A stretch of 64,000 nucleotides of DNA from Plasmopara viticola (Eukaryota; Oomycota; Peronosporomycetes; Peronosporales; Peronosporaceae), in contig MBPM02000103.1 in NCBI GenBank assembly GCA_001695595.3, positions 124,001 to 188,000 on the forward strand. The letters run 5' to 3'. The notes below the pieces were generated by a model. The model saw only the letters and a program-made list of their open reading frames with translations. It was not told where the DNA came from and ran no database searches. The translations under genes were made by a program, and so were the position numbers. Positions 23,312-35,502 of this stretch are shown here, in pieces (position 1 is the stretch's first letter; each line of letters begins with the position of its first letter).

Positions 23312-25084
23312 GTGATCAAGGCAAGATTTAATTGTGAATAAGGTTTGCTGGGTCACAGCTAAATACTTATGATAATGGGGGATTTCACAATATCTTTGCG
23401 TTGTTGAAACAATCTTAATTGTATTGGCTAGTTACTAATACGCAGACAATAATTCTGTTGAATTGGTGGAAATAAAACCTGCAGAATACATCAATGAGCT
23501 GATTTAGATCTGGTGAACGTAATCAATATATGAATGTTTCTGGCTGGTGTTCGCGAACTCTCATATGCACTCTACAGGTGCAGTATTGAATGTACGTATG
23601 GACTAATTCAATCCGCTAATTTGCTTTCTGGAACTTGAGAATGACGTCGGTACATTTTTTTTGTCATTATGTGGATTGTATAAATTGCAAATTTTAATTC
23701 TACGTTACGAAATATTCGACCAATATACTCCATTCGAAATAAACTTTGACTCGATTGTTGCCGACTTCAGCGGCGTACACCATCAGACCTGCTGTGCTCC
23801 GTGTCGCAAATTTTGTTGAGCGATCTGCTATCGTACTGAGTACTATTTAATCGTCCAGCATCCTGGTCACACAAGCATGACTTGCATTTCTAGCGGTATT
23901 TTTATGACTTAGACATTAACAAATGAAATGGTATACTGTAGAAGATGTTGCTTCACCACAAAGACATCAGCTTAAAACCTCTGTACTGCACCTTATCCAA
24001 AACGGGTGCTGTTAATGAGCACCCGCTTTTCGCCAACGAGCGCTCATGATGGAACTTCATGAGAGAAATCGACGCCACACGCTAGTTTTAGATTTTGTGT
24101 AAAGAACCCATACATTCTACGTGGCACATGTGCTGTGATTATTTCTTGCCAACGTAACATCGCTTAAAGCACCTCAAAACACCCGACATCGACATTGATA
24201 TTGACACTGTCCCCTGAATTATAGAGAATTCAATGTCTAAGGCGCATACTTCATGAGGGAAAGGCACACTATGCGCACACAATTTTATATCTGATACTCG
24301 CTACTCCATCCCAGCATCGTCAAAGACAGCAATATCGGCAGCACGTGCATAATCTAGCCGTCCCAATGCTCCCACTCATCAGCAGCATCGAAAATATTGA
24401 GATTAAGGTCTGCTGGCGATTCTGCTGAGGACCAGTAAATGCAGATGCTGGTGATGTTTAGCAACTTCTGCATCTTCTAGAGGGCAATTTGGGCACCAAA
24501 GACGCTTCAACATGCTCAAATTGCGTGGATCGCTCAGTGGAGATTCTGCTGGAATTCTCCTACGATTGAGCAAGCCAGCATGCCGACCACGACCACAGAT
24601 GGTATCAAGATTAAGCACCATCATAATGAGCAGTGCTTAAAGATGAGCGTGAATTAGCAAGTATCCATTCCCAGATGAAATTGTCACATTCTACTACCGC
24701 GACTTTGCGATTTCTACTGATTTTGGGAGCACTGTTTACCGAGTTAATCGACTTTCGCGTAGACGTTCGCGAACTGCATCTTCCGCTTCTGCTAGTTGCG
24801 AGTAGGCATCTTTAGCGGCGCACGCGCATTGCGAAGCGACACCTCTGACGAATGGTCACTTGTTTAACCCCGGTCTCGCACTTCAACTCGTGATACTAGA
24901 TCGATTGCGCGTCGCATTATACTCGCTGTAATCTATGTTGGTTACGTTGTTACTGACTCAATCTAAAAAAAGTAGTCGTAATTTTCTATCGCATGGGAAC
25001 ACCTGAACAATTCGTGTCTGGCTTATTTTGCAGCGCTGAGAACTTTTTGGTGTAAGCGTTAAAGCAGTCTATGAAAATTGATCA

Positions 25085-25235
25085 CGCTCGTAGCTCAGTG
25101 GTACCGCTTCGATTATACAGTTCTTGGATGAATTTTTGCAGCAAAATCAGACTTTTTTCAAGTGCAAAATCGGTCAAGTGTATTTGAATGCCTGGATAGC
25201 TCAGTGGTGAAGCGTGCAATTAGTCTTGGTATGTG
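25085..25235 (+). repeat. two tRNA-like A-box segments, possible SINE heads
   Basis: GTAGCTCAGTGGTACCGC (about 25090) and ATAGCTCAGTGGTGAAGCG (about 25196) both begin like a tRNA D-arm (consensus TAGCTCAGTGG). They lie about 105 bp apart on the same strand. No matching B box (GGTTCGAATCC) or acceptor stem is present at tRNA spacing, so these are not tRNA genes. They may be heads of decayed tRNA-derived SINEs. Confidence 0.4.
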
Positions 25236-26339
25236 ACTTTCATGTTAAAATGGCTTGATGGGATACAAATAGCGAAGTTATTTAATCCACCTTCAAATAA
25301 CAATATCTCCCTAGCTAAACCAGATTTAGCCACCAGGGCAACATGCAGTGTATCCCGGTTGAGTCGATTGCTTAACTCTAATAAACCCTAACACACAATC
25401 ATTCGAATTAATGCATTTTCTTGACATTGTATAAAATTTATTTGCAAAAGCGGTGATTTGTATAGCAACTTATCGGCTATCAACTATCTGTGTCTTTTAA
25501 CTTTCAAGCATGGAGTTGAGACTTATTTTGTACATCGAACAATAATAGCTAATGCACGAGTGAAACAGTTAGACAAGAGATTGGAAGAAAGGGCGAAAAG
25601 TGTCATGTGATAATCTGACGCAGATATAAATGAGAGTAGTGAGATGTGAGTTGTAGGGGGTTCAGACTGTTTGGAGCGATTCGTGCTCAAGACACGTTCG
25701 AGCAATCTTTGGTATATTCCGCAGCAACGTGCAGAGCGCGAACGCTCTTCTTGCTTGCATGGAGGAAACTATCGCCAAACCGAAAGTCTGACTGGTGCTT
25801 CGGATGATTAAAACTACCTTGGAATTCCCACGAATCTGCAGAACAATTTGGTTTAACGCTTACCGCGCTATGCGAAGTCATATTTGCCAACTGCTGTAGG
25901 ATGAGTGCTTTTTGAAAGGCACTCGATTGGCCGTACCGCTCCTCAACAGCCTACAAATATGGACTGATACCGGCACCATCAGCCGATTATTAGAGGCTAA
26001 TAAGGAGGCTGATATCGATACTAGAGTGAGACTGCTGGGATTGTCCAAATGCAGCACAGAATGAAAACCAAGGACCGTTGATGGCATACCTAAATGGATC
26101 ATCCTGGTTATGCCATGCTGACCGAGAATTTATACTGTCCGCCGGGTCAAAACAATACGAGTTATAGGCATATTCAAGATTTGCAAGGCCTCGGTACCAA
26201 CCTTTTATAGTTGTGAAATTTTGCCAAGTGCTTCACGGGTCATTTGTCAAATCGCGTTGGCAACATTGCATATCACGCTCATGAAAACCTTATTTTGCTT
26301 TCTGGCAAAGTGTAAAGCGGCATTTGCCAGGTTCGATCA

Positions 26340-26941
26340 GTAACATGTGCAATGCCAGTCTGTATGGCGCAACATTTTTCGGAGAGAAACCGCGATGTAG
26401 CTTTCAGGAAACGTTATATCCTTTCGTTTCGAGCGGACAAAAAGTTGTCGAACTGTATTATTTTCTGATGAACCTGACAGCAAAATTCTCTTTCTAGGGC
26501 ATCCGTGTCGCTCATAAGTAATGTAACACGATCGGTAGCATTGCATAGTCGGTTTTTGGTTTCTCCGTGTTCCTGTAACAAGTATCGCCATGCTAATAGC
26601 TTTTCATGTTCTAGAAAAGAGACCAGCCGGCATCAGAACCTATTTTTTTAAAGCTAGCCTGATTTTCTTTTTATGGGCGAAATGCATACAAGATTTGCGG
26701 AGTCCGATTGTTGCAACGGCACCGCATGCACCAAAGGCAGCTCTCGATCTGATGTTTGTGTTATCGGCTTTTGAGTGCCTTTAAAAGGCTGAGCAACATG
26801 CTTCAATGACAATAAGTAATCTGCTTCCCGTTCGCTCTTCAGAAACATATTTGCTACAGTAAAACAGAAGGTTAATTCAATCATATTTGCAGCATGGAGC
26901 ATTTGCATCTTATTTTTGTTAATTTTGTGGGTACATTCCAA
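26340..26941 (-). pseudogene. Mutator-like (MULE) transposase relic
   Basis: The minus strand reads FLKSEREADYLLSLKHV, then a TSDRELPLVHAV segment, then LVCISPIKRKS. This resembles the catalytic core of MULE transposases (FL..E...Y.W.L......I.TDRE.ALM.A....FP....LLC.WHI). Further down the minus strand (26591-26337), segments around ITYERHGCPRKR and NNTVRQLFVRSKRK correspond to the region after the core. Frameshifts and stops separate the pieces. Additional unreadable fragments may extend to about 25520. Confidence 0.55.
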
Positions 26942-27847
26942 TTCGAGACTCTAGTAATATTGTTGCACCAAGTTGAATGACCGGAATGTGCGTAAAATGA
27001 TGAGTAAGCAATTATTGGAGTCTTGGCGAACCTGCGCGCTCTAATGATTTACATGCTGATGCTCAAGGAGAGCATCATTCGATGTTTGACGGCTCAGCTA
27101 CTCACGCCGTTATGCGATATTATGTTATAAAGTTCGTGGGATGACCTGCACATTTGGATTCGCAGCCAAAGACTGGTAATTATGTTTTTCGACGCTCCAG
27201 CAAACAAACTGGCGACTAAGGGTCTTGGCGGTAAGTTTAAGGCGTCGGACGTTGGGATGCGCTCTCATGTTATTTAAAGTGGATAATTACGGAAAGCCTT
27301 GACAGCAATGGGCATTTAGGCGTCATCTCGTTGTTGTCCGTGAATTCGGAAACGACATAAGATGTACTTTGTACACCACGACTCCTCCGTACTTATTGTT
27401 TATCCTTATCTTGTATGCCTTGAACCGAATCGTGCTGACATTTTATACCCTGCATGTATACCTAAGCTTAAGCATCGTGTAGGTGATTTTCAAAGGATGG
27501 GACACTAATCTCAGGAGGTGTAAGCATAATGAAATGGATGTTAAAAGTTGAAGAGTACAGAGAGTGAGCTTAATGTATTGAAAATGTGGTAGATCAATGG
27601 AAGATTGTATTGATTGTGGATTGGTTTTAGCGGGAAGGCATATATGATGACTACTTCAGGTGGTTATTTATGTTTGATAAAGGAGGGGGCACATCTGACC
27701 ATCAGCCTTGCGGCTTTTTGTTGATCACACCTTTTTCCCTAAATAACTTGTTTGTGTTTGTTGATAATTTAGAAAGATAATTTCGCGCATGATTACTAAT
27801 ACTAGATTTTTATTGTGTAATAGTAGTGTAGTTTTATTACTTGTGCC

Positions 27848-29749
27848 ATGTCCAACATCTACATAACCGAGCCCAACACTGAAGGCAAGGTGCTGCTGCA
27901 CACAAGCTTTGGAGATCTAGACGTGGAGTTGTGGCCACAACAGGCGCCCAAGGCGTGTCGAAATTTCGTGCAGCTCTGTCTTGAGGGGGTACATTTATGC
28001 TTTGATGCCTGCTACACAATTAATATTGGTATTCAGTAGTAATTTATTGCTCGACAGTATTATGATCAGACAATATTTCACCGCATCATAGCCGGCTTCA
28101 TGGTGCAGGGTGGAGATCCCACAGGTACCGGCCAAGGTGGGGATAGCATCTATGGAGGTGCTTTTGCTGATGAATTTCACTCGAGATTAAAATTTAATCA
28201 TCGTGGACTGCTGGCGATGGCAAACGAGAATAAAGCCAATACCAACCACTCGCAATTTTTCTTCACCTTGGACGCTTGCGAATTTTTAAATAAAAAACAC
28301 ACTATTTTCGGCAAGGTAAACTATGAAGGCCAATAACTACAATAGTCAACTAATATTTATCTCGGAAATGACCAGGTGACGGGCAACACAATTTTTAACT
28401 TACTGAGCGTCGGTGACTTTGAGACGGATGCACAGGACCGCCCAATAAATCCACCAAAATTGCTAAGTGTTGAAGTATTGTGGAACCCATTTGAGGACAT
28501 TGTACCCAGGTGAAATGAGCAATAATGTTTTTTTTTCTTTTTTGATTTGCAAGCCTTATATTCGTGTTTTCGACGCTGGTTGCTTAGAGCTGTAAAGCGA
28601 ACGGAAAGTATTAATGAGGAAGACGATGCAAAAAAGAAGAAACGCGAGCGTAAAGCGACCAAAGATTTGAACTTGCTTTCGTTTGGAGACGAAGAGGAGG
28701 CGTATCAGGAAGAGACGACTGGTGGGATTGATATATCCAAGAAGAAAAAGATCAAGACGATGATGAGTAGCCACGACTTGCTTGACGATCGTAAACTGAA
28801 GTCGGAAGTGGATGCTGAAGTTTTGCAGCGGGTCAACGACACTAGTAATGAAGCAATACGAGAAGAGAAGAAAGAGCGAGCGTTGATGAATTTAAAAGCA
28901 GCTGTGGCGGCTGCTTCGAGATCGGTTGATGAGTCCAATGCGCAGAAGAACGAGAACGACGTAAAGCCAGTTGTAGCAAAGTCTGAAAAATTATGTACAA
29001 GCTCAAGCAGCAAGAAAAGTGACCGAGAAGAGTACGCCAAGCTTCGCGAAGAGCTGCGGAAGTCGAAAAAAGCGGTTCCACTGCTTATAGGCGAACAAGC
29101 AAAGAAGTTTGAGAAAGACCAAGCATTTCAGGACATGCTTTCTCCATTGCAGCAACAACGACAAAAGTATTTGCTGCGGAAAAAAGCCAGTAGCCGTACG
29201 GCCCGTGAGCAAGAGACGCTGTCAAAGTTGAAGAAATTTCAGGCCACACTTTTTAACGTCAATACGAATGCCTTTAAAGGGGATGCAGATAAAAGTAAGA
29301 AAGAGAGCTACCATGGCCAAGTTCTTGAACACGACGACGATGAGGACAATTCGAATGAGGACAAGTCTTGGATGACGGCGAAGCTCAAGTTCAAAAAGCA
29401 TATCGATGTAAGCTTCAGCGCTTTATTCTATCATGAACCTACCCTGACCTCTGGCTTAATGGGAAATTCGTAATGCTCTAGGATCAATTTCGAGCTGGTA
29501 ATGAGCCTTCAGCTGACGTAAGTGATCCACTTGTGTACTTGTTGTTCGTGAGATTGATCAAAGTCATTGTGACAGGACTATACAACGATCGACTCACGCA
29601 CTGAAAAGTTCCATGAAAAGTCAGGACGCAAAGGGGATCGCCTACGAGACCGATCTTTCGATCGAGCACCGGATGCAAGTCGATACAGTCGCCACCACGC
29701 CGACAACCATAGAATCTCAAGTAAAGACCGTCACCGCCATCGTCGATAG
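27848..29749 (+). CDS. CWC27: spliceosome-associated cyclophilin CWC27
   Basis: Peptidyl-prolyl isomerase-like protein of the activated spliceosome. Six exons (27848-27988, 28058-28315, 28376-28509, 28588-29407, 29482-29517, 29576-29749) give 520 aa, a little longer than the human protein (472). Residues 1-175 are the cyclophilin domain, with [20 protein letters not shown] at the start and [27 protein letters not shown] and KHTIFGKV further on. The family's characteristic NPFEDIVPR ends the domain. The rest is charged coiled coil with [12 protein letters not shown] and a SSHDLLDD segment, both seen in human CWC27, and a [23 protein letters not shown] block. The tail is rich in Arg, His, Asp and Ser. 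Introns are 58-78 nt. Confidence 0.93.
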
Positions 29750-30496
29750 ATTGTGGGCTGGAATCTATGCATCTACCAGTGTCTTTTTTGGTCTGGAAAA
29801 AAATTACCTAGATCTCTGGTGAAATCCTTTTCAAATCAGCACTTGCACTCCATTCGAGCAAGTTTTTGATCTCTCACTTGCACTCTAATTTATTTTTTGG
29901 GCGTTAATTGCCTTTGATTCTATTGACTAAGTCTTCTCGACCTCCTGATCTAAGTGTATCGACGTCACTATCCATACCATGATTCGCTTGTATCAAAGGG
30001 GGACTGACTTGCTCCAAAAGTAAAGTGATGATGGCATTTCTAGTGGCAGCTTACACGATTATCGGTGCAATTGCTTATGCATCGAAAGTTTAAGGACATT
30101 ATAGACCGTTCCGAGCAGGTTCAGTGTTGAGACAGATACATTTCAAGAATCTTAAGGGTACCATGCAAGAAACACTCGGTACTTAAGAAGCGACTTGAAG
30201 GGAGTAAATCATGCAGACGATCGGCCTTCAAAGTCAAGGATGTCGAGCATCCCAACGTTGTAATGTAACTAATCGAGAGACAGAAATGCAATGACACAAC
30301 ACACGAGCTAGGCCACACTTCCAGCAGGGCGCAAATCGGTGCATTATCGATTATCGCTTGATGTTGGAGCTGCTTCCTCGCTTTCTCACAATTGGCTTCC
30401 TGTTCTGTCCTTACTTTCGACCTCAGTGGAACACATTTACACGAACCGTCTGTCAAGTCGTTGCTTCTGTTGTCACCTGCTCGTACTGTCAAGCGA
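29750..30496. other. intergenic stretch between convergent CWC27 and RPL32
   Basis: About 750 bp without a gene I can support. It must hold both 3' ends. A 135-codon minus-strand frame (30528-30121) overlaps the 3' end of RPL32 in another frame and looks like chance. Confidence 0.5.
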
Positions 30497-30904
30497 TTAC
30501 TCGTTCTCCTCAGCACGCACGCGGGCATTCGGATTCGTTACGCGCACATTAAGCTGCTCTGCGCGCTCAATGATCTCGCGACGCTTACGGCCCGACACAT
30601 TGTGAGCAATTTCAGCGCAGTACTTGCGATTGTGCATGAGAAGGACTTCCAGCTCCGCCACGTTGTTCACTACGAACTTTAGAAAGCCATTAGGTAGCAA
30701 GTGACGCGTCTTTTTGTTCGAGCCGTAGCCAATGTTTGGCATTTTAATCGCGCCCTTGAATTTTCGGCGCACACGGCCGTCAATACCTTTCGGGCGACGC
30801 CATGACTCGGGGACGCGCTTGAAGCGATTAGATTGGTGGCGTTTAAACTTTGTCACCTTCTTCTTCACGATTTTCGGGCGAGTAACGGGAGTAACCTGCA
30901 CCAT
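30497..30904 (-). CDS. RPL32: 60S ribosomal protein L32 (eL32)
   Basis: Large-subunit ribosomal protein. Single coding exon, 135 aa, full length for the family. Conserved segments: [52 protein letters not shown], and the C-terminal [19 protein letters not shown]. The ATG at 30904 is preceded directly by CATGTAG, which looks like an acceptor. A strong donor (CAAG|GTAAGG) lies about 170 bp upstream, so the gene probably has a 5'-UTR intron ending one base before the start codon, at about 31072-30905. Confidence 0.95.
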   Translation of the reverse strand: MVQVTPVTRPKIVKKKVTKFKRHQSNRFKRVPESWRRPKGIDGRVRRKFKGAIKMPNIGYGSNKKTRHLLPNGFLKFVVNNVAELEVLLMHNRKYCAEIAHNVSGRKRREIIERAEQLNVRVTNPNARVRAEENE

Positions 30905-31255
30905 CTACATGCGTAATCAACACCACGTCATTAGCTCCCTGTACCCTGTTTCATTGCCTGTCCAGTAGGCTGCCTCATGACACCGTCACCACCGGTATGT
31001 GCCACACACTTCCTGTCGGTAGACTGACGTGGATGCGGATTGAGGAGCGCGTCTACGGACGTTCCTTACCTTGAATTCGAGGAAGCCTTTGTGATTGTAG
31101 CACTAAGGGATATCGAAGCTCGGACGGCCATTCAAATCGCGACGGTGGCTTTTAGCCACTTAAATGTCGCGAAATTAAACATAAAAATTGGGATTTGTAT
31201 GCCGCAAATGTTAAAATGAAGAGCCTGATGCTTTATTTTCACTGCAATAATGAAG

Positions 31256-32608
31256 ATGCCGAGCATGCGCATGCTGCCACACGATGGCGCTCGTGAGCAT
31301 TTCTGTAGGAATTGAGGCACTACTACGCTTTACTCTTGCCCTTTTTTTGATTGTGTAGCGACGGGCATAGCACAAAAGCTGCTGGTGATGACGTACAATG
31401 TGCTGGCTCAATGCTACGTGCGCTCGAGCTTCTTTCCGTACTGCAAGTCGAGCGCGCTTCGCTGGAAATACCGGTCCAAACAATTGGTAAACAATAAGAT
31501 TGTTGGACCTTTTTCATAAAGCTCTTAATAATTGTCAAGTCTTGCTATTTAGGAAGCTGTATTTGCCTCGAGTCTACCAGTCTCGCCTGATGTAATTTGT
31601 TTGCAGGTATGAATGGAGGACGTTAAGCCACTACTTACCGCTAATACAGAGAATTTGCTGTAGGAAGTGGACAACTACACCGAGTTTTGGGCTGCCATGA
31701 TGAGAAAGTTAGGATATGAAGGGTAAGCGTACTCTTTGTTAGATTTCTAATGGGCATCATACTGGCCGTATGCTTATGCCATTGCTATCATGTAGACTTT
31801 ATATGAAGAAAACTCGGAACAAATTGGATGGTGTAGCTGTGTGCTGGAATGAGAAGAAGCTCAAGGTTAAAGCGTCTGCGCAAATTAGTCTGGATGTCCC
31901 AAACGGTGATGAGTCAGGTAGGTTTCACCTGTTGTAGAGTGCAACAAGGGCCTGGATTTGTCGAGGCGTCTGAAACGAAGTTTGTTTTGAGCAGATATTG
32001 ATCACGAGTTGCTTTCAAGAGCTTCTACGAGAGGAAGCGTTGGGTTAATAGTTCACTTCGAGCATCTCGAGACACAATTCGACTTTGTCGTCGCAACGAC
32101 GCATTTGTTCTGGGATCCGATGCAAGAAGACGTAAAGATGCTCCAATCTCGTCGCATGTTGCGTCGAATTGAGGAGTTTACGAGGACACTCGATGCCTCC
32201 ACACCGACTGTTTTCGCGGGTGACTTTAACTCGCTTCCGGACAGCAAGGTGTACAACTTTATCACAGATAAGCACTTTTTTAAAAGTGCCTACGCACGAT
32301 ATCATGCCAACGGGGAGCCTGAATTCACCAACGTGAATGGTGACGCCGAAACCGAAGAGGGTAAGCTGGTACCACGTTTTATCGGGACGCTGGATTACAT
32401 TTTCTATCGCTCTTCCAGGTATGTCCACCTGTCGTCATCAGGCACCTTAAAACTAACAATAAACTTGACTAGAATGCGACCAGCAGCGCTCATGGAGCTC
32501 ATGTCTCTTGAAGACGCTAGCAACGAAGTTGCGCTGCCCAATTCAGTCTCTCCATCCGACCATCTGCCTCTCCTATGCGAGTTTCGTATTGAACCTGCAA
32601 TACAATAG
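31256..32608 (+). CDS. CCR4/Angel-type endonuclease-exonuclease-phosphatase family nuclease
   Basis: Predicted Mg-dependent 3'-5' RNA exonuclease (deadenylase-like). Seven exons (31256-31292, 31359-31486, 31553-31606, 31664-31722, 31796-31917, 31995-32418, 32473-32608) with introns of 54-77 nt give 319 aa. The EEP fold motifs are all present: LLVMTYNVLAQCY, DVICLQEVDNY (metal-binding Glu, made across an intron), ATTHLFWDP, FAGDFNSLPDS, GTLDYIFY and SDHLPLLCEF (catalytic His). It has no leucine-rich repeats, so it is not CCR4 itself; Angel, nocturnin and plant CCR4-like proteins are the nearest types. The first exon (MPSMRMLPHDGA) is inferred from a GTGAGC donor and the only acceptor that keeps frame. 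Dymeclin follows on the same strand after 75 bp. Confidence 0.85.
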
Positions 32609-32683
32609 AAATGGCTACATATTGTGGTTTTGACCCATATTAATAAAATAAAACCTAAAATAAAATGTTGTCTAGTATTTCAC

Positions 32684-35419
32684 ATGGGAGCGTCAGCGTC
32701 GTCTTCGACTGCAGAGGATGGCTCGACCTTGGCGCCGATTTTCAAATCCATGCAGGAAAAAGTTGCGTTTGAAAAAATTGTCAGCACGACGCCTGCTCTG
32801 TACGAGGACGCGGCGTATCACACAGTGCTAGCGGCTCCCCAATTGTTCCCCCAATTAACCCAATTACAAATGGAGCTGCTGACTCGCGAATACGGCGAGA
32901 TGCTAGGTACAGTTATTGCAATATATTGCCTCTTAATAATCTAATAAATACGATATTGACTGTCTTGTGGTGACGCGACAAAAGCCCAAAACAGTCTCAA
33001 GTCGGGGAACTTTTGTGTGCTATTGCGCTACGTGATCCTATCGCTGCCGTTTAGTTGTAAAGTGGTGACAATGACGACGAGGGAGCGAGGAGCTCTCGCG
33101 CCGCATCAAGTCGGCGCAGCTTCTGTCGATCAAAAACCAGAGACGATCGACACCTACTTGCACCGAGCGGTGAATGCGCTGTTCTTCGTCCGTCAGTTCA
33201 TTATGAGGTTTGTAGAGAGGACGGACGCCTGTTCTCTATTGGCTCATTTCAACAATCCCCGTATGACCGAGTGTGCTGATGCCCAGAGCTCGGCTGCTTC
33301 AATGAAGCGTGCGTACAAAAAGACTTGGTTTTCACGCTGACTTTCTTGACTGTTTTATAATGATATTGATCAGCCGAGACTTTGTTGTTGCAATTTAAAG
33401 ACGTGGAAGATTATAACAACGAGGTTTTGCTAGCTGATTTGTCGAACAACTTGGCTCCACGCTTTCTGGACGCACTCGTCACAGTTCTTGCTGACTATGC
33501 TCCAAAGTACGTCTTGCTCACGAGCGCAATGTCGCCACTACTTACTTGTTTATTGTATATGAAACTATTGTTTATCACTCTTGTTTTTATATGAAACTAT
33601 TGTTTTTGCAGTCCCAAGACGTATGAATTGCACGTGGAAGTCGTGAACACTCTGTTAGTGCTCTTGTCACCTGTGGTGTACCCACGGGATCACTCTCAAC
33701 AGACTGGAGAATTACATGTACACAATCCGTTTCTCTTCATGTTGATGAAATTCACTTCACCAACACGGGCGTCGAGTGTCGTCTATCGCTTGCTCCGGAA
33801 TTTCATCGAGCGGCTGCCAGCCACTGGATCGAGTTCCGTCTCGAATGCTACAGTCATTGCTAAGAAAATGGCTCACGAAATGTCATTGATTGCAATGTCG
33901 GGCCTTTCAAACTTAGCGGATGAGCAGTCAAAGTTTTCGTATTTCACGCTCGAAGGCTTTGGGTCCATTGCAGGTGCTTGTAAAACTTTGTTACTGTCAA
34001 AAGGGGCTGGTGTCTAATCAAGATTGTTTTCGTTTGTACTTCCTAGCATCAATCGTTCGGTTCCCGTGGCGCTTTATTCAATATTTTACCACTCATGAGA
34101 AGACCGCGAGCCCACTCGCTGATCGTAGCGTACTTCTTCTATTAGTGCTCCTCCAGAGCTGTCGAGATAGCGACTCGCTCGTGGCCGCTAATCCTTTTCG
34201 AGAAGCTCTTTGTGGCCTTATGGATAACGCTGACCTTGGAAGCATCAAGACGGAGAAGGGAAGTCACAGCGCCCAATCAACGCAACAAAGTGACGCAAAA
34301 CTGCAATCCGGCACTGAAAAAGTAAAACTTGTATACTCGGATCTGTTTCAAGTCATTGGGCGCTACGCATCATACGAAACGAGCCATTTGATGCTGTACA
34401 CACTGCTTTATGCCAACCCTATGATGCTTGACGTTGCAGTGAACAAGCTTGACGTGGAGCATCTTTTACTACCATTGTTAGAGACGCTGTACCACGCACA
34501 ATGTGTTGAGCCGAGCCGATTGTACATGCTCGTGATCGTGTTGCTAACCTTTACGCAAGACGCGTCGTTTGTACGCACGGCACATACCCACTTGGTCCTC
34601 CCAGCTGTGGCGTGGTACCAGGAGCACTATATGCTGGATGTCTCGTTGGGGAGTCTTTTCATGATCATCTTCACGCGGCTCATTTACCGCAACATTACGC
34701 ACTTTCAAGATAGTTTTATCCACGTCAATGCATTCGCAGCATTGTCGAATCTTGCACGGTCGGCAGAGAACTTGCACATGTACGCTGCACAAGGAATCGT
34801 GGGCTTAATCGACCTGTTGGCAAAGAATGAAGCAAAACTGGTCGTACAGATGCAGCGGGTCACGAGCGATCAGAGCGATGTGCTGGCACAGAAACGCGCG
34901 GCGTACGTAGAGTTTATTCACCTGTTGCTGGGCGTGCTTTCGTCCTGTCTCAAGGCAAAGCTCTTGCCAAGGAACCCGCAACTGATTTATGCCCTGCTCC
35001 ATCGCGCCGACACGTTTGGTTTGTTGCAAAAGCACTCGGCATTCGTTGCACCCGTCAAGAATAGTCCAGTCTGGACCACACTCGCGCACTTTCAGGCGCT
35101 CGTGCGTGCCAAGACGTTGCCCGACGACGTGCTTGACGCAGACAGTGTGCTCACGATCATTCGCGCCGAGTGCGTTAGTCTATTAGCGGCTTTCAGTGCG
35201 AGTTCACGCACTGGAGCCGTGTTTAGATCAACACGATCAGGCAACGATGACGACGCGAGCTATCGATACGAAGAAGAGGCTGATCCGGAGCAGTTTTTCG
35301 TGCCCTATATCTGGAAACTGGTCCAAGAGCAGACTGTTGATTTCTGCTGGCAAGTTGACAAGATCACGTTGTTTGTACCTAGTCGGAGGGTTGCGGCCAC
35401 ACCGGTTGTGGTTCAGTGA
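32684..35419 (+). CDS. DYM: dymeclin
   Basis: Golgi-associated peripheral membrane protein needed for Golgi organisation and traffic; loss in humans causes Dyggve-Melchior-Clausen dysplasia. Five exons (32684-32906, 32985-33308, 33374-33506, 33612-33973, 34047-35419) give 804 aa versus 669 in human. It starts MGASASSS, a likely N-myristoylation site as in human dymeclin (MGSNSS). Homology runs the whole length: SGNFCVLLRYV, AVNALFFVRQFI, SPLADRSVLLLLVLL, ANPFREAL, LLLPLLETLYHAQ, DVSLGSLFMIIFTRLIYRN, INCLAAL-like FAALSNLARSAENLH, NPQLIYALLHR, and the C-terminal EQFFVPYIWKLV. It is mostly alpha-helical. The largest insertion lies between residues about 315 and 420. It converges on spermidine synthase, stops 83 bp apart. 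Confidence 0.92.
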
Positions 35420-35502
35420 AACACTAGACTTTAACATTGGCACGTAAAGAGGATGGAAGAATACACTAGTGGTATGTCTCTATTAGATCACGTCTAGAAG
35501 CG

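Larger units (their letters stand above)
23312..27847. other. 4.5-kb gene-free stretch with transposon relics
   Basis: No intact gene. It contains tRNA-like promoter boxes near 25085 and a Mutator-like transposase relic near 26340-26941, listed separately. A perfect 8-bp-stem hairpin (CGGGTGCT, 7-base loop, AGCACCCG) lies near 24002-24024. On the minus strand 24620-24360 there is a protein-like segment ending in EWEHWDG and a stop, with a frameshift; its origin is unknown to me. Confidence 0.6.

Noticed and set aside
30121..30528. 135-codon minus-strand frame overlapping the end of RPL32
   Set aside because: It overlaps RPL32 coding sequence in another frame and continues into its 3' UTR; no homology, no ATG context.
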